A stretch of 64,000 nt of DNA from Apoderus coryli (taxonomy: Eukaryota > Arthropoda > Insecta > Coleoptera > Attelabidae), in NCBI GenBank assembly GCA_911728435.2, contig OU452199.1, forward strand, positions 1,860,001 through 1,924,000, given 5' to 3'. Position 1 is the first letter of the stretch. Each line of letters opens with the position of its first letter. Below the pieces are notes generated by a model. It ran no database searches. It saw only the letters and a list, made by a program, of their open reading frames with translations, and was not told the DNA's origin. The translations under genes were made by a program, and so were the position numbers. Below are positions 63,409-64,000 of this stretch, piece by piece.

Positions 63409-64000
63409 TATTATTATTATTTTCACGCGGTAAAATAAACCATTTGCTGAAGCGGCCTGTCTCCAGCGGTGTTAATTCTCCCTATGTCTGCACCCTTCAG
63501 AAAGAAATCGAATGAAGTGTTCTGGAGTGTGCAGACACAGATGGCCCCTCGTCGTCCCTACCGTCTCCGACCCCGGCAGGTGTCAGGGGAGCATGGCCGA
63601 TCGTTCAATTCTCACCCACTCCACACGCCGTGTGGTTAGTGAGTGAGAAGATTCATGTGCCCTGAGCAAACGCAACGATCCGAGGATGACCTGTTTCTGC
63701 ATCCCGCTTGCCAGAATATCCGCCGCGTTGTAGCAAGCAGGGATCTTCTGCAAGTTTGAGACCAGCGTCTGGCGCATGCTTCCCAATGACCCGATAACCA
63801 GCACCACAAGGACCACAGAGTGTCCTGGGTACATCCTACGAAGTTCATAGAGGGGATCCTGATACTTCGTCCGCTTCTCATTCTCCTTGACAATAATGTT
63901 CCTCTCGGCTGGAGTCGAGAACTCGATGACGAAAAGTTTTCGGTTCGTGTTGTCAAGGAGAACGATGTCCGGCTTATTTGGTATTCGAGGCCGGAACGTA
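63409..64000 (-). mobile_element. 3' end of a LINE with restriction-like endonuclease motif
   Basis: The minus strand enters at the window end and reads KPDIVLLDNTNRKLFVIEFS, then AERNIIVKENEKRTKYQDP, then YPGHSVVLVVLVIGSLGSM and a stop near 63583. PD..D plus E and K spacing suits the C-terminal PD-(D/E)XK nuclease of R2-type LINEs. The 3' tail is (TTA)n at 63408-63421. The frame is open to the window edge. A short related scrap (CAGGGATCTTCTGCA) occurs at 43732. Confidence 0.65.
63583..64000 (-). pseudogene. C-terminal end of the REL-type LINE ORF
   Basis: Open in one frame from the window edge to a TGA/TAG at about 63583: RKLFVIEFSTPAERN, KYQDPLYELRRMYPGHS, then NAADILASGMQKQVILG. Whether the full ORF is intact cannot be told because most lies outside the window. 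Confidence 0.55.

Overview
The window is nuclear DNA of an insect. Genes have GT-AG introns, the sequence is AT-rich and crowded with LINEs, mariner-type elements and MITEs, and two animal genes can be rebuilt exon by exon on the minus strand. One is the pair-rule homeobox gene even-skipped (eve): 3 exons, 28932-37000, predicted 334 aa. The other is HAP2/GCS1, the eukaryotic gamete-membrane fusogen: 14 exons by my splice model, 40076-63239, predicted 1113 aa. Having HAP2 (absent from Drosophila), and the style of eve and of the repeats, suits a non-dipteran insect with a large genome, perhaps a beetle. The species is an inference.

Layout. 1-12.7 kb: stacked transposon remains, namely an I-type LINE with RNase H, other LINE ends, a 2.4 kb mariner-type element with about 700 bp inverted ends, and a 670 bp MITE. 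13.5 kb: one possible first exon. 15.3-19.1 kb: a dispersed repeat interrupted by a 2.2 kb mariner-type element; the second copy of that repeat, at 35-36 kb, lacks the element. 19.4-23.1 kb: two facing broken copies of a vaccinia-related-kinase-like gene around a second mariner-family element. 23.2-26.2 kb: a PIF/Harbinger MITE, a LINE end, and a THAP-domain first exon with a promoter-like upstream region. 28.9-37.0 kb: eve, whose introns hold an A-rich tract, a 1.4 kb palindromic repeat cluster and the second copy of the dispersed repeat. 37-40 kb: the intergenic gap between HAP2 (3' end) and eve (5' end), holding a P-like element with a perfect 8-bp target duplication. 40.1-63.2 kb: HAP2, whose introns hold a Tc1 element, several LINEs, a 3 kb minisatellite, a LINE nested in a mariner-type element, a second palindromic cluster and a second P-like element. 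63.4-64 kb: the end of a LINE with a restriction-like endonuclease motif.

eve and HAP2 are the only genes that look intact. They lie head to tail on the same strand, HAP2 upstream, about 3.1 kb apart between HAP2 stop and eve start. They have no known shared job: eve patterns the embryo, HAP2 acts in gamete fusion. All other coding sequence seen is transposon-derived or visibly broken.

The most notable points are the full HAP2 gene with a long acidic, Asn-rich insertion inside its conserved region; the paired P-like elements with THAP exons and exact 8-bp duplications; several short hammerhead-ribozyme-like motifs; the inverted kinase pseudogene pair, of which one copy lacks a 63-bp intron; and a mariner-type element flanked by a 19-bp direct repeat.
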